Shown: positions 35,193 to 46,201, counted from the first letter of the stretch. The stretch: DNA of 64,000 nucleotides from Polychytrium aggregatum (GCF_025602895.1 NW_026516274.1:62001-126000), one strand, 5' to 3'. Notes: generated by a model not told the origin, from the sequence alone. A program made the numbers and translations.

Positions 35193-37547
35193 TTAGTTCT
35201 TGATGGGGACACACTTGTAAGGCTTCTGTTGGACCAAACAGCAATCAAAGATATGGTCAGCGACATCCGCACTGAATACTGCACACCGCACATCGCACAT
35301 CGCGCATCGCACATCGCACATCGCACACCGCACATCGCACATCGCACATCGCACATCGCACATCGCACATCGCACATCGCACTTGTGGCGAGGGTGTATC
35401 CAAAAGCAAATCACTTACGTTGACCTCAGAGGGGCAGGTGTCGGCCTTGAGGATCTCGAGCCAGGTGGCCTGGACGCCGAGCTTGACCTGGCGGAGGAGG
35501 GGAGTGTCGCTGCGGAGAGGGACAAACAGATCGCCGCAGTGGAACTGGTCGTGGAAGAACGTGGGCTGGGCAGGGGTCGAGGTGCGGTTGAAGATGCCAA
35601 GCCAGTGCCAGGGGTCGATGGCACCGTTGACAAAGACAATGCGGTCGGTCTTGATATCAGTGGCCTTGTAGAGGTCGTTGGTCTTGGTGGTGTCGGGGAC
35701 AGAGTTGGCATCGCCAAAGACGATACCGCAGCCAATCTGCTGGTAGGTCAGGTCGATGGTCTTGGAGTAGATCGGGGCGTCAACGTGCTCGGCGTTCTGG
35801 AAGTAGCCAAACTCCTTGCAGGTCTGCCAGTACCAGAGACGGCTCTGCGGGTTTCGAAATATGGTGGCAATTAGCGTTGGTCGCAACACAAGTGACAACA
35901 CAGATGGCAACACAGGTGACAACACAGTTGGCCACAGAGGTGGCAACACAGGTGACAGATATTCGGCGTGGCTCGTTTGCCAGGTGGGTTACTTACGCTG
36001 CTGGCGGGGTCCTGGAGGGACTTGGTTTGAACCGAGTAGAGCTCGGTATCATTGTTGGGAGTGACACCAAAGCTTTCGAGGGTAGCAAAGGTGTAGGTTT
36101 GGAGATCGGCCCAGATCTGGTCATCGGTGGCGTTGGGATCGGCGAAGGAGGGGAAGTACTTGCCAGAGCAGAGGAAGTCAATTTCGCTGACACTGGTGTT
36201 GAAGTTCTGGCCGACAGGTCCGTACTGGATAGAGCCGGCGAGGGTGTTACTGGGAAGATAGCCACCGACATCACCATCGAGATCGACGTTGCCGAAGCCG
36301 AGGTACTGGCGAGTGCCAGTGGGATCCTTCTTGATGGCCTGGTCGAAGAGGCTGGTGGCGCGGATGATGTTGTCGGTGCAGGTCTGCGAACCACCGGCGA
36401 TCTTGGGAATGCCCTCACGGACGGCGTACGAGTACTCCCAGAAGTCGGCCTTGGCGGTCAGGGGGCCGGACGACGAGTGGGCGGCCCAGAAGACTTCGGG
36501 GTGGATCTCACGGAACCAGGCAGCCAGGTTGCCGGGGTACGAGCCACCAACGGGAATCCACTTGGTGCACGAGGGGAGGTTGTTGGAGGCAGTGTAGTTC
36601 TTGGCAAAGATGGCGGCGTCCTCGACGGCCTGCTCCGAGGCGAGGAAGCGGAGGTGCTCGCTGGAGTAGTCGCTGAAGGGGTTGGAGTCGCCTGCAAGCG
36701 GATGGGTGAGCGGGTCAGTGGATGGCATGGCGGCATGGTGGCATCATGGCATCATGGTGAGACTCTTGGCTCGCCTTACCGTAGTAGCGGTGCTCGAGAG
36801 CGACAATCAGACCGTTGGTCTGCTGGGCCATGGTGTACTGGAGGGTTAGGTTGGAAGTGGTCCAGTAAGGGTCGAGAGCAGACTCGCCGCCAACAAAGAA
36901 CCAGACGGGGCCGCCGGGTTTGTAGAACTGGTCGTTGACATAGTACTTCTGGCGGAAAGTCTGGTTGTTGGAGGAGTCAAAGTGGTCGAGGCTCTGCGAA
37001 GCGAGAAGGGAGCCAGGTCAGTCCGGTGCCGAGCCGTTGCTGCAAATGGGCCGATGCAGCTGGTCAAGGCCGATGCAGCTGGTCAAGGCCGATGCAGCTG
37101 GTCGAGGCTGCCAAGGATTCGGATCGATACCTGGTCGATCCACAGGGGCTCGTTGCCGATGAACGAGTCAGTGGCAGGACCACCAGAGAGGAGACTGGAG
37201 TGCACGACAAGAGGGAGCGGAGTGTTGGGTCAGCAGCGTGTCGAGTGCATGCCGGCAGTATGAAGTGCACATGTCGAGTGGCCTGTCGAGTGGCCTGTCG
37301 AGTGGCCTGTCGAGTGGCCTGTCGAGTGGCCTGTCGAGCAGAACAAGCAGTACCGCGAACGAGCGTCTCGCTGCAGACTGGCCATTGCAGCCCACCGCCG
37401 GCTGGGGCTGGGTCTTTCCTGATCGACTTACTCTCGCAGCTGAGCCTCGTACTGCTCGCGCTGAGCCTGCTGGAGGATGATGTTGCCGAGGACGGCGCTG
37501 GGAGCCAGGGCAAGGGCGACAAGCTTGGAGACGCTCCAGGAGACCAT
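35193..37547 (-). CDS. S28-family serine peptidase, copy B
   Basis: Second copy of the gene at 3289-5642, in opposite orientation. Exons, from the 5' end: 37432-37547, 37131-37194, 36780-36993, 35997-36691, 35419-35844 and 35193-35225. All six exon lengths equal those of copy A and the 515-residue product appears identical, with signal peptide, GGSYPG, NGAIDPWHW and FHCGDL intact. One silent change (GAT to GAC) was noticed in exon 4. Upstream identity reaches about 250 nt before the ATG, so the core promoter was probably duplicated too. Both copies look functional. Copy C lies 1.6 kb further right in the same orientation, so the original duplicate pair is probably B and C, with A a later inverted copy, or the reverse. 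Confidence 0.95.
35280..35387 (-). repeat. 7-bp tandem repeat in S28 copy B intron 5
   Basis: About fifteen copies of GCACATC (plus-strand reading) with a few GCACACC and GCGCATC variants. The homologous array in copy A is seven units shorter. Confidence 0.9.
37270..37345 (-). repeat. 12-bp tandem repeat in S28 copy B intron 1
   Basis: About six copies of GTCGAGTGGCCT (plus-strand reading) in intron 1. Copy A has three fewer units, accounting for the 36-nt difference between 201-nt and 237-nt introns. Confidence 0.9.
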
Positions 37548-37801
37548 TGTTGTGATGAAGCGAGCAGGACCGGGGTCGGGGAGAGGACGGCGGATGCAGA
37601 TGCAGGGCGATGCGGGCGAGGCGAGGGCTTTATGGGCGGCTCGGTGGGTGGCTCGGTGGGGCAGGAGTCGGGCGGCACTGGAGGCAACGGGGGCAACGGA
37701 GATGGGCCGGGACAGAGCCGGTCATGCGGGCGGTGCGATGAGCGCCGGGGGGCTGGCCGGCTGTGTCCCCATTCCCACGAGCCCACAAGGCCATTGCGAA
37801 T

Positions 37802-39141
37802 CTCGGCTCCGCCCCCCTTGCCAGCGCCGTCCATGGATGCGTTCGACTTTCGCGGTTTCCCATGAGGAGCCGCGCTTCCTCCTGGCCGAGAGGCAAGCCC
37901 ACCGTTCCATGGACGCGAGCCCAGTCCAGCCCGGTCAGCTGAGCCGCCCAACCCGTGCCTTCCCGCGGCCTCATTGGCCAGCCCGGCATCCACACAGTCT
38001 CTGTTTGCCCCCCGTTGTCCATCGCACAGGGGCATTGTTGTGCCTGTGGGGCGTCGCCGTTGTGATCCCGTGGCGCAGCGGCTTGGTCATGTGTCATGCT
38101 GCATAAGCGCCTTGGCGCTGTGGGACTTGCAAAGCGCTGTACTTTCTGTGTCGCCCAGCGGACCGCTCAGCCTATCGAGGGTTATCTGCGGGGACCAGCC
38201 TCTCTCCTGCAAGTGAGCATCCGCAGCGACCTCTGCCTCTCGAGACGGCCGTCCTCAGGGATCGGTCTCGTTCGGCCTCGGCGGTCGACCCCACCGCACG
38301 CCTGGCCTCCACTGGCCGTTGTTGAGCGGAGTTGCCTTTCATCTGAATCGCCGGGATCTCGACTGTGTTTGTCCCAACTCATTTGTGTCGCAGCTTGCGG
38401 AACAGGTGGCACAGACCCGCCGGTTTCCTCTGTCGGGGTGCCCCACGGCCTTGTGCACCATCCATCTTGGGCCGCCATGACCCGGCATCGTGGGCGGCTG
38501 CACCAGCCCGTCCTTGCTGCCCTCTCGCTCGGTGGCCACGGCCTCTCAGCGGTCTTGATTGTCCCGTCCCAAACCCATCGCGGTCGTACGATCTAGACAC
38601 CGCAGTCCCGGCTCCGAGAGACATGGGTGGGCTTGTCTCTGCGTTCTCAGAAGCGGTCGCTTCCTCTGGTCGATGGGCTCGGCTGCCCCATTTACTGTCG
38701 CCACTCTCAAATATTAGGTCAGTTCGATGGCACCCGCCAAAACACAGCCCAGGCTGCTGATCGCTATGACCGCTGTGCGGATGCGTATTTCCCTGGTGGA
38801 GCCCATCTCAATCGCTCCCAGGACAGCCATAGCGTTTTGCATTCTTCATCACACATATGTGGCATGGTCGCATGTGCGATTTCTTGTTTTATTGTTATCA
38901 CGCGGATCTGCACTCATCTGAGCAAATGGGCTTCCGTGGAATAGCCCGACATTCAGAGTCTGGCAATAATAATAGAGAGCTTGGAACTGTATGCCACGGG
39001 AACTGATCCAACTAGTTGCCGCAAACTGCGTACTATAGTCTGCGCGGCTGTTTCGATATTAGGACGACGACTGCGGGCCAGGTAATTGTGAGATTAGTGG
39101 ACCATTCCTCAACAGAAGCGGTGCAAGCGGGTGGCCACTGC
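37802..39141. other. intergenic region between S28 copies B and C
   Basis: No gene supported. Holds the copy B promoter beyond the duplicated part and the 3' UTR of copy C. Frames on both strands are short or compositionally driven. Confidence 0.5.
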
Positions 39142-41366
39142 TCAACTGTCCTCGACTATTCTGATGCCACCGCAGGTCTGTGGATGCACATGCCCAACCC
39201 TGCATTCTCGACCCCTTCTCACCTTGACTTGCGACGGGCAAGTGTCGCCAGAGAGGATGTTGATCCACGTTGCCATAATTTGGCCCTTGATCTGGATCAG
39301 GAGAGGGCTATCGGTTTGGAGAGGGACAAACAGATCGCCGCAGTGGAACTGGTCGTGGAAGAACGTGGGCTGGGCAGGGGTCGAGGTGCGGTTGAAGATG
39401 CCAAGCCAGTGCCAGGGGTCGATGGCACCGTTGACAAAGACAATGCGGTCGGTCTTGATGTCAGTGGCCTTGTAGAGGGCATTGGTGTCCTGGGTGTCGG
39501 GCCAGTCGTAGCCTTCAAAGAGAATATCGCAAGCTTGTGTATAGTAGTCGACGTTGATGGTCCTGGAGTAGATTGGCTGGCGGATATGCTCGGCATCTTG
39601 GAAGTAGCCAAACTCATTGCAGGTTTGCCAGTACCAGAGGCGACCCTGCAAGCGCATCGGTGTTTCAGCAAGAGCTCTGGAAGCAAGTTGGACAGCCAAG
39701 CTACTACTCTGTTGGAGCCGCTCCCATATTCTCACTTACGCTGTTGCTTGGGTCCTGGAGCGACAGAGTCTCCAATGTAAGGAGCTGGGTGTCGTTGTTT
39801 GGCGTTATGCCATAGTTCGCCAATGTTGCCAAAACATAGGCCTGGAGGTCCGACCAAAGCTGGCTGTCGGTGGCCTTGGGATCGGCGAAGGAGGGGAAGT
39901 ATTTGCCGGAGCAAGCAGCATCGATCTGGGTGACAGTGGCGTTGAACTGCTGACCGACAGGTCCGTACTGGATAGAGCCAGCCAACGCCGTCGACGGGAG
40001 GAAGCTGCCCACATCGCCGTCCAGCTCCATGGTACCAAGCCCGAGATACAGGCGAGTGCCTTCAGGGTCGTTCACAATGGCCTTGTCGAACAAGGTCGTG
40101 AGTCGAGCGAGATTGTCGGCACAAACTTGCGATCCTCCGGCAATCTTGGGGATACCCTGATGCACTGCGTACGAGTACTCCCAAAAGTCGATCTTGGCAG
40201 TGAGCGGGGCAGACGATGAGTGGGCAGCCCAGAAAATTTCTGGATGAATCTCACGGAACCAGGCAGCCAGGTTGCCGGGGTACGAGCCACCAACGGGAAT
40301 CCACTTGGTGCACGAGGGGAGGTTGTTGGAGGTGGTGAAGTTTCGAGCAAATGTGGCGGCATCCTCGACGGCCTGCTCCGAGGCGAGGAAGCGGAGGTTT
40401 TGGGTTGCATAGTCGCTGAAGGGGTTGGAGTCGCCTGCAAGCGGATGGGTGAGCGGGTCAGTGGATGGCATGGTGGCATGGTGGCATGGTGGTATGGTGG
40501 TATGGTGGTATGGTGGTATGGTGAGACTCTTGGCTCGCCTTACCGTAGTAGCGGTGCTCGAGAGCGACAATCAGACCATTGGTCTGCTTGGCCAGGGCAT
40601 ACTGCATCGTATAGGGTGATGTCGCCCAGTAAGGATCAAGAGCTTGCTCTCCTCCTACATAGACTATCGCGGATATCAGTACCATCGATACTTGGCCTCA
40701 GAGCCTGCCTAGCGGTATACTCATGCACAACTGAGTCGAGATGGATACTCACACCAGACCGGACCGCCAGGTTTGTAAAACTACAGGAGACATGTCAGAT
40801 TGGGAATGTGAGATGATCTGCTATTGGTGACGGCGAGCCTTTCAGCGTCAAGTTGCAGATCAGCGATAGCATACAGCACCGCACGTTCCAATCTTACCTG
40901 GTTGTTAACAAAGTATTTCTGGAGGAATGTTTTTTTGTTGCGCTTGGAGAAATGGTCGAGCGGCTGCCGAAGGTATCGGTAGAGTATTGCATAAGAGGCA
41001 ACACCATGTCAGCAAGTGAAACGCTACCCGGCCCCATTCGGTCCGTCAGGAAGCATCAGCGTCGAGGTATACCTGCTCAATCCATTGCGCTGCCGAGCTG
41101 CTCGTAACCGAGGCAAGCGCAGGTACGCTGGCCAAGATCCTAACAATCGAATACAATGGAGCACGCAGCGGTGAGCCGTTGGATGTGGATGGACAGTGCT
41201 CCCGGCAGCGATGACGAATGCGTGCACGAGTCCTGGATGCCATTACTCACTCGCGCAGATACTGCTGATACTGCTCCTTGTGGATCTGTTGGTGGACAAA
41301 GCCGCCGATAACAGCCGAGGGAAGGAGAGCCAGGGTGGCAAGCTTGATAACGCTCCACGCAAGCAT
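39142..41366 (-). CDS. S28-family serine peptidase, diverged copy C
   Basis: Paralogue of copies A and B. Exons from the 5' end: 41251-41366, 41073-41139, 40898-40963, 40753-40780, 40544-40663, 39740-40434, 39223-39645 and 39142-39177, in phase throughout, giving 516 residues. The single exon 3 of A/B is split here by two extra introns, after VNNQ and within GGPVW/F. A signal peptide is present (MLAWSVIKLATLALLPSAVIG), and the catalytic motifs GGSYPG, NGAIDPWHW and FHCGDL are retained. The extreme C-terminus differs (TCGGIRIVEDS in place of KPYKCVPIKN). Stretches of perfect nucleotide identity to copy B occur in otherwise diverged sequence. The gene appears intact. Extra cellular specialisation relative to A/B is possible but not shown by sequence. 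Confidence 0.93.
40464..40522 (-). repeat. 8-bp repeat in S28 copy C intron (homologue of the A/B intron 3 array)
   Basis: About seven units of GGCATGGT or GGTATGGT. Both intron ends are identical to copy B, but the array itself has drifted to a variant unit. Confidence 0.88.
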
Positions 41367-42930
41367 ACTGAGGTTCTTTTGGAGGAGATGAGTCAAATGA
41401 AGTGAAGTGGAGTGGATGAGGTGGACATTGGGCGAGGTGGGGCGCCTTTTATCGGCGAGGCTCCAGATCCATGTCAATGGGCCGGTGGTGATTGGGTGAG
41501 TTTCTTTGTTGGGTGACAAGGCAGGGTGCCTGGACTGCAGTCAATGCCTCGGCGCAGAAGACGAGCCCAACTTTGATCCGGCGGCCACTCTGCTCGTTCT
41601 CCTCGTTTCCAGAAATGCCGCCAACGCAACGTTTGCTTGGGCCAGGCAGTAATGCAAGAGCAGATCATCAACATGCATATCGAAGGACGCAGTATTTGGT
41701 CGCTGGGTCTGCCTCCGCCCATCATGACATTGTCAGGCAGCAAGTACGCTGTTCTTTGTCATGATATCCAGCACTCGTCTCCTTACCCTGTTCTATTGTA
41801 TCTTGTTCGCCTGCCTGTCACCGGCGCATTGTGCATTGAATCTGCCTCGAAACAATCGGTGGCACTGCTGATCTCAGCCAGCGCCTGTCTGCTCCTGGCT
41901 CTTGTTCCATTGGCGCATCTACCTTCTCCCTTCTTTCTTTGAAGATGGTTTCACTCCAAGCTTGTCTACCGCCTTCCACGACTCCCTTCGTCGTTGCTTT
42001 CGAGCCTGTTTCGCTCGCTACATTTTTCTTTCCTGGCTGCTTGGTCCAAGATGTAGTTTCTTCCAGTGTGATCTACCCACAACCTTGACCCCTCTCGCCT
42101 GACACGTCTCTCTTCAAGCTACAGCTCTGGTTGGTCAAATGCATTTCCACGGCTATCCAGCAGAGAGTTGGAGCTCTATTTCTCATTGGTGAAGAATCAT
42201 CTCCTTCCGGAAACTGGGTTGGCAGCGTTGTCGCTCACTGCGCTCCGTGGCTCTTGCTGACAGTGTTGCCGCCCACCTTCGTCTGAAGTCGCTTCGATCG
42301 TTCCATAGAAACCCACCCTTAGGTTCAGCCACACCGCTGTCCGTGGAAATTTCTCGCCCACCAAGATGTCGTTCCCGCGGATATCCACACTCCAGATCAG
42401 ATAGTGCGAGGTCCTCCTCTTGATATCGACCGAATGGACTTGACCGAATGGACTTGACCGAATGGACTTGACCGAATGGACTTGACCGATCACCTCGCCG
42501 AACACTGTCGATCATCGCCACAGGAGATCGACCGGGTGTATTCAAGACCATGCTTCCCAAACCAAACCAAAACCACTCGATTGCCAACGAAGACAGGAGT
42601 GCAATCACATGGCCTGCCCACTGGGGCCTACAGTCAGTCAGCGGGTTTCAGACATCTGAAGCCAGACAGTGACTGTCCCGTTTCTTTCTGGATAGACTGT
42701 AGCTAGGCCAACTGTGTTGTTCTCGGCCAAGTGTATTGTATGATCACAACTCCGGTGCGCTTTGTCTAGAAGAAACTGGCTGTACCATGGTCTATTCGAC
42801 ACGCTGCACGTTTCATTTTAAAGCGCATTATGTATTTAGTGCTCTGCTGCAGACTGGTACATATTCATCTTTGGGGGGGGGGCAGCCAGGACACTCAGGG
42901 CGTGGCCTCAGTGGACTCTGTCCCGTTCAT
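41367..42930. other. intergenic region with one minisatellite
   Basis: Between the copy C start and the 3' end of the Crinkler-like gene. No gene is supported; frames are short and lack splice support. CT-rich tracts around 41,930-42,100 could be part of a promoter. Confidence 0.45.
42430..42489 (+). repeat. 14-bp tandem repeat CGAATGGACTTGAC
   Basis: Four perfect head-to-tail copies in intergenic sequence. Confidence 0.92.
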
Positions 42931-44442
42931 CTACATGCCACCAAGAGACATGCTGCCGAATTTCAAAGACAAGCAATCCAGAGGGCTCTCGAGATCGTCC
43001 CTACTGTGTGACAGATCCGCCTTGCTCGAGGGAGCCTGCTGTCCATACGAAATCAAAAAGTGTATCCACGAGTAGATGGCGCCCACTTGATCTTGATCCA
43101 CATGGTGCTCTCTGATCTCGAGCCGGAGCGGCCTACTGTGTTCAACCACGATCGAGGAGCCTTGACACCCCATGCGTGTGAAGATCCACTTCTTGCCATC
43201 CGTTCGCAGAACAAACACAAATGGGCGCCGCTGCTGCTGCTGAGAAAGCGCCGAGTGGTGGAAGAGCAGCGAGGTTGCTCCCTCGGCCAAGGTGCGTGGG
43301 AGCGAGCTGCCGAGCGACTTTTCGCGGCTGATCTCGTCGACTAACAGGAAAGCACTTTCGGGTGCCTGCTGCTCGGGGCGGGACTTGCCGACGGCGTAGT
43401 CGATCCGCCCAGAGTACCGCACTATCTTGACGGCCGACTCGCGAACGACACGGAGGGTGGCTTCGAGAGGAGTCCCTTCGTCAAAGCACACAGGCGACGC
43501 CGGTATCTTGTCGTTGACTGCTTTGCAGGCGCAGAGCAGAAACAGCGAGATGATCAGCCGGCGGATGCTTTCCAGGCGTATCGTGTGGCATGTGGCATAT
43601 GCATGCAGCACATCCAGCAGAGCCGACGGCACCGCTGCTTTGGGCATGTGCACGGGCTGCCACTCCTTCTCGCTCAGGACGATGCCAAAGTCCTGCAGAA
43701 CTGCATCTGTCTTGGTCTCGATGTAGGGGATTTCCAGATCCACGGCTGTGCTGCGTACCACCCGAAACGAGTATCGAGCACCAGCGACCCACTCGTTGCA
43801 GGTGTATCCGTCATCGTCGACTTGGAGCAGCACTTCGCTGCTATCGCCGACGATCCAGTAGACATCGAGGAACCCGTGCTGGGTCTTCAGAGACCGGAGC
43901 TGTATCCGGCCGCCCTTCAGGAGCAGTGAGAGGGTCTTGAATGGCCGCGTGCCCTGTGCGGTGTGCAGATCGATGATGACTATCGGCGGTTGGCTCACAT
44001 CCACACCTGCAGCCCGGATTGAGCTACGGCTCGGAAGGATGTCGTCCAGCGGATCGTCCTGTCTGGATGTGATCGACCTCGCTGACTGCACAGAGCGCTC
44101 GGCCGGAGCCAGGGGCACGCCTTGGGCCGGCGCTTCTTCTGAGCCGCCAGACAGCGCACTTGGGGCAGAGACGGTGACAATGAGCGGCTGCTCGTAGCTG
44201 TTGATCATGGTCTTGTGCTGGCACATCGAAACGAGCGTCTGGACGCTAAAGTCCGGCCGCAGCTCGGTCTCGCCGTTGCAGTGGAATAGTTTGATGCGAT
44301 GCAGAGCGACGAGATCCAAGTCTGGGGAGAACTCGCTCTTGATGAGCTTGACGAGATGATATACGTTTCGGCACTCGTGGACATTGATCTCAACCGGCTG
44401 TCCGTGGTTGAGCCGGATCCACAGGAACGCCGACTGGGTCAT
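42931..44442 (-). CDS. protein with Crinkler (CRN)-like N-terminal header domain
   Basis: Single-exon gene of 503 residues. Residues 5-95 resemble the ubiquitin-like header of Crinkler proteins: a beta strand (FLWIRLNHGQPVEINVHE), a helix (NVYHLVKLIKSEFSPDL), then LVALHRIKLFHCNG and a closing strand PLIVTVSAP. Crinklers are modular proteins known from oomycetes, chytrids and other eukaryotes, some acting as secreted effectors. The remaining 400 residues match no family I recognise; they alternate strands and helices with several WIVGDSSEVLL-type segments. No signal peptide is seen from this start. The frame stays open upstream to 44787 through a Ser/Tyr/Gly/Asn repeat tract, but that extension would overlap the divergent gene at 44775, so I chose the downstream ATG at 44442. 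Function is unknown; the header call is by pattern only. Confidence 0.6.
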   Translation of the reverse strand: MTQSAFLWIRLNHGQPVEINVHECRNVYHLVKLIKSEFSPDLDLVALHRIKLFHCNGETELRPDFSVQTLVSMCQHKTMINSYEQPLIVTVSAPSALSGGSEEAPAQGVPLAPAERSVQSARSITSRQDDPLDDILPSRSSIRAAGVDVSQPPIVIIDLHTAQGTRPFKTLSLLLKGGRIQLRSLKTQHGFLDVYWIVGDSSEVLLQVDDDGYTCNEWVAGARYSFRVVRSTAVDLEIPYIETKTDAVLQDFGIVLSEKEWQPVHMPKAAVPSALLDVLHAYATCHTIRLESIRRLIISLFLLCACKAVNDKIPASPVCFDEGTPLEATLRVVRESAVKIVRYSGRIDYAVGKSRPEQQAPESAFLLVDEISREKSLGSSLPRTLAEGATSLLFHHSALSQQQQRRPFVFVLRTDGKKWIFTRMGCQGSSIVVEHSRPLRLEIREHHVDQDQVGAIYSWIHFLISYGQQAPSSKADLSHSRDDLESPLDCLSLKFGSMSLGGM

Positions 44443-44774
44443 GGGTGCTCGACGGGCGGATATACTGCTGTTGCCGTAGCTGTTGCTGTGGCTGTTGCCG
44501 TAGCTGCTGTTGCCGTAGCTGCCGCTGCTTGCAGAAGGCCAGAGAGTCCGCCGGAACGAGGGCGAACGAAATGGACGGGACAAGCCGCAGCTTGCAGAAA
44601 ATACCCGAGCGGCCGTGCCACACCCCCGAACGCCGGCCGCATCCATCGGCAACGAGGCATATTCCATCGAGCCCGGCCTGCTCTGCTTGCTCCGGCACCA
44701 CCAGCTAGGTCTCCTCGGTCCTCCATCAGCCCCCAGCCGACTGCCTCCACCGCCCTCGCCCTTTCCGAAGCGCC
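44443..44774. promoter_or_regulatory. divergent intergenic region between the Crinkler-like gene and its neighbour
   Basis: 332 nt separate the two start codons and must contain both promoters if the starts are right. It includes a GCTGTTGCCGTA-type repeat tract around 44,460-44,530. No specific factor site is identified. Confidence 0.5.
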
Positions 44775-45717
44775 ATGTCCATCTCACGGGGAATCAAGCG
44801 CATGTACTCCAGGCAGAACTTGAGGGGCTCGACTTTTCTCGATTGCCCCGAGCCTCACTACTATGCGTTCGTTGAGACCGACTACGGCTGCATTTCGATG
44901 GAGCGGCGTGTGCCCGATGCCAACGAAGTCGTCACATTTCAGTATTCTCCCGTATGTGATTCCAGCCATCGAACGGTCCCTGCTCGTTGGTCGGGTGCGG
45001 ATGCGACCCATCCCGCGACAGCCGGTGACGCTGTCGTTATTGTCCGTTGAATCGGCGGTCGTCTTCGACTACCCCCATCGCTTATCGTATCCATTGCTCT
45101 ATGTTGTAGGAGTCGATCGAGATTCAGTGGGAGAACCAGAGATTATCTGTATCTCGGCCGACAAGCTCCTCGGGGTCAGTAGAAAGTGCTTGCAGAGGGG
45201 GCAATCCGAGTATTGCTTGTCACCCGAATCCAGTTCCATCGTATTTGACGAGATCCCGGGGCGAAGGAGGCTCCTCGAGCCGCTGGGCCGCTCTGGCCCC
45301 GACGGAGACTGCAGCTTTCCATCGCTCTGCTGACATCACCACCCTTCTTCGATGATCGATGATCGATGCAGAATGTATTTGTCTGAGGTGCCTCTCGGGC
45401 CGGACTCGTCCCTGCAAGTCGTTGGCGAATCCCGAGGCCTGCTCGGGCACAAACTGCGGTACCAGCTCAGGGACGGGAGCTACATCTCCTGGCTCTGCGA
45501 CCAGCAGCCTTCCGAGTTTGTCCTGCAGCTCAAAACCATGGTTCAGGGCGACGTCAAGAAGGTTTGCATCGGTCACCTTACGCTGGATCGGGAAGCGTCT
45601 CCCATCCGTGGAAACTTCAACTTTGGCACTCGTCTTGGCCCGCTGCTCCGGAATAAGGATATTCTTTTTATCTCTGTGGCCACCCTGCTCTGCACCATCG
45701 AGGGGGCGACTATCTGA
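44775..45717 (+). CDS. small protein of unknown function, possible tubby/LURP-one-like fold
   Basis: Exons 44775-44951, 45110-45174 and 45372-45717 join in phase to 195 residues. The second donor is GTCAGT, less canonical than others in the window, so that exon is tentative. The product has alternating short strands (YYAFVETDYG, SLQVVGESRGLLGHKLRYQL, YISWLCD, VCIGHLTLD) and ends in a hydrophobic helix ILFISVATLLCTI. The strand pattern and terminal helix are reminiscent of tubby-C-terminal-like proteins (LURP-one-related and scramblase-like), but no diagnostic motif is present, so this is only a structural guess. It is transcribed divergently from the Crinkler-like gene. Confidence 0.5.
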
Positions 45718-46201
45718 ACAGGTGTCCCAGCGCCCTGGGCACCGCTCTGGCCCACAGACATTGATACCACACACGCGGCACAAGTAGAGTTCATTTGCAG
45801 ACACCGAGCATATCCAGAGCGTAACAGAGCAGCGCTCATTTGCGCTCATTTGCGTTCATTTGGCACGGCCTGCTGTTGGGTTTGGGCACACAGTGTTGAG
45901 ATACAAAATGCATTTGGTCTGTTGGACGGCTCCGTACAGTGTCGTTTCTTTGCTCGCTACGTGTTCGGCGCAAGGGATGTCTCTGGTGATGGCGGAACTG
46001 CTCAAAGTGCCTGGCAAACCCGAGTCTCCTTAGACAGGCTGGTTGGTCATGGTAGATGGTGGATGGATGTGCTCGTATCCGGGAAAAGCCATCGCCTCCG
46101 CTCGGAAAAGCGCAACTCGCTGTATTGTCGGAATATGGCGACTCCAGCCAACTTCCTCGCCGAGCAAGACCCACATCCTCCGCTAACTTCCTTGCCGTCT
46201 A
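45718..46201. other. convergent intergenic region
   Basis: Lies between the 3' ends of the small plus-strand gene and the Nop12-like gene. Nothing beyond likely 3' UTRs is seen. Confidence 0.5.

Larger units (their letters stand above)
34913..37801 (-). repeat. right arm (B) of the 2.9-kb inverted duplication
   Basis: Reverse-complement match to 3035-5922. Introns 1 to 5 differ from arm A by +36, 0, -72, -12 and +49 nt, giving the net +1 nt seen between arm lengths. The changes are whole multiples of the local repeat units (12, 8, about 12 and 7 nt). Exon lengths are all identical. Confidence 0.93.

Noticed and set aside
44443-44787. In-frame N-terminal extension of the Crinkler-like protein
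   Set aside because: Would overlap the divergent gene's start and is mostly low-complexity; the ATG at 44442 directly precedes the conserved domain. Not excluded without 5' mapping.
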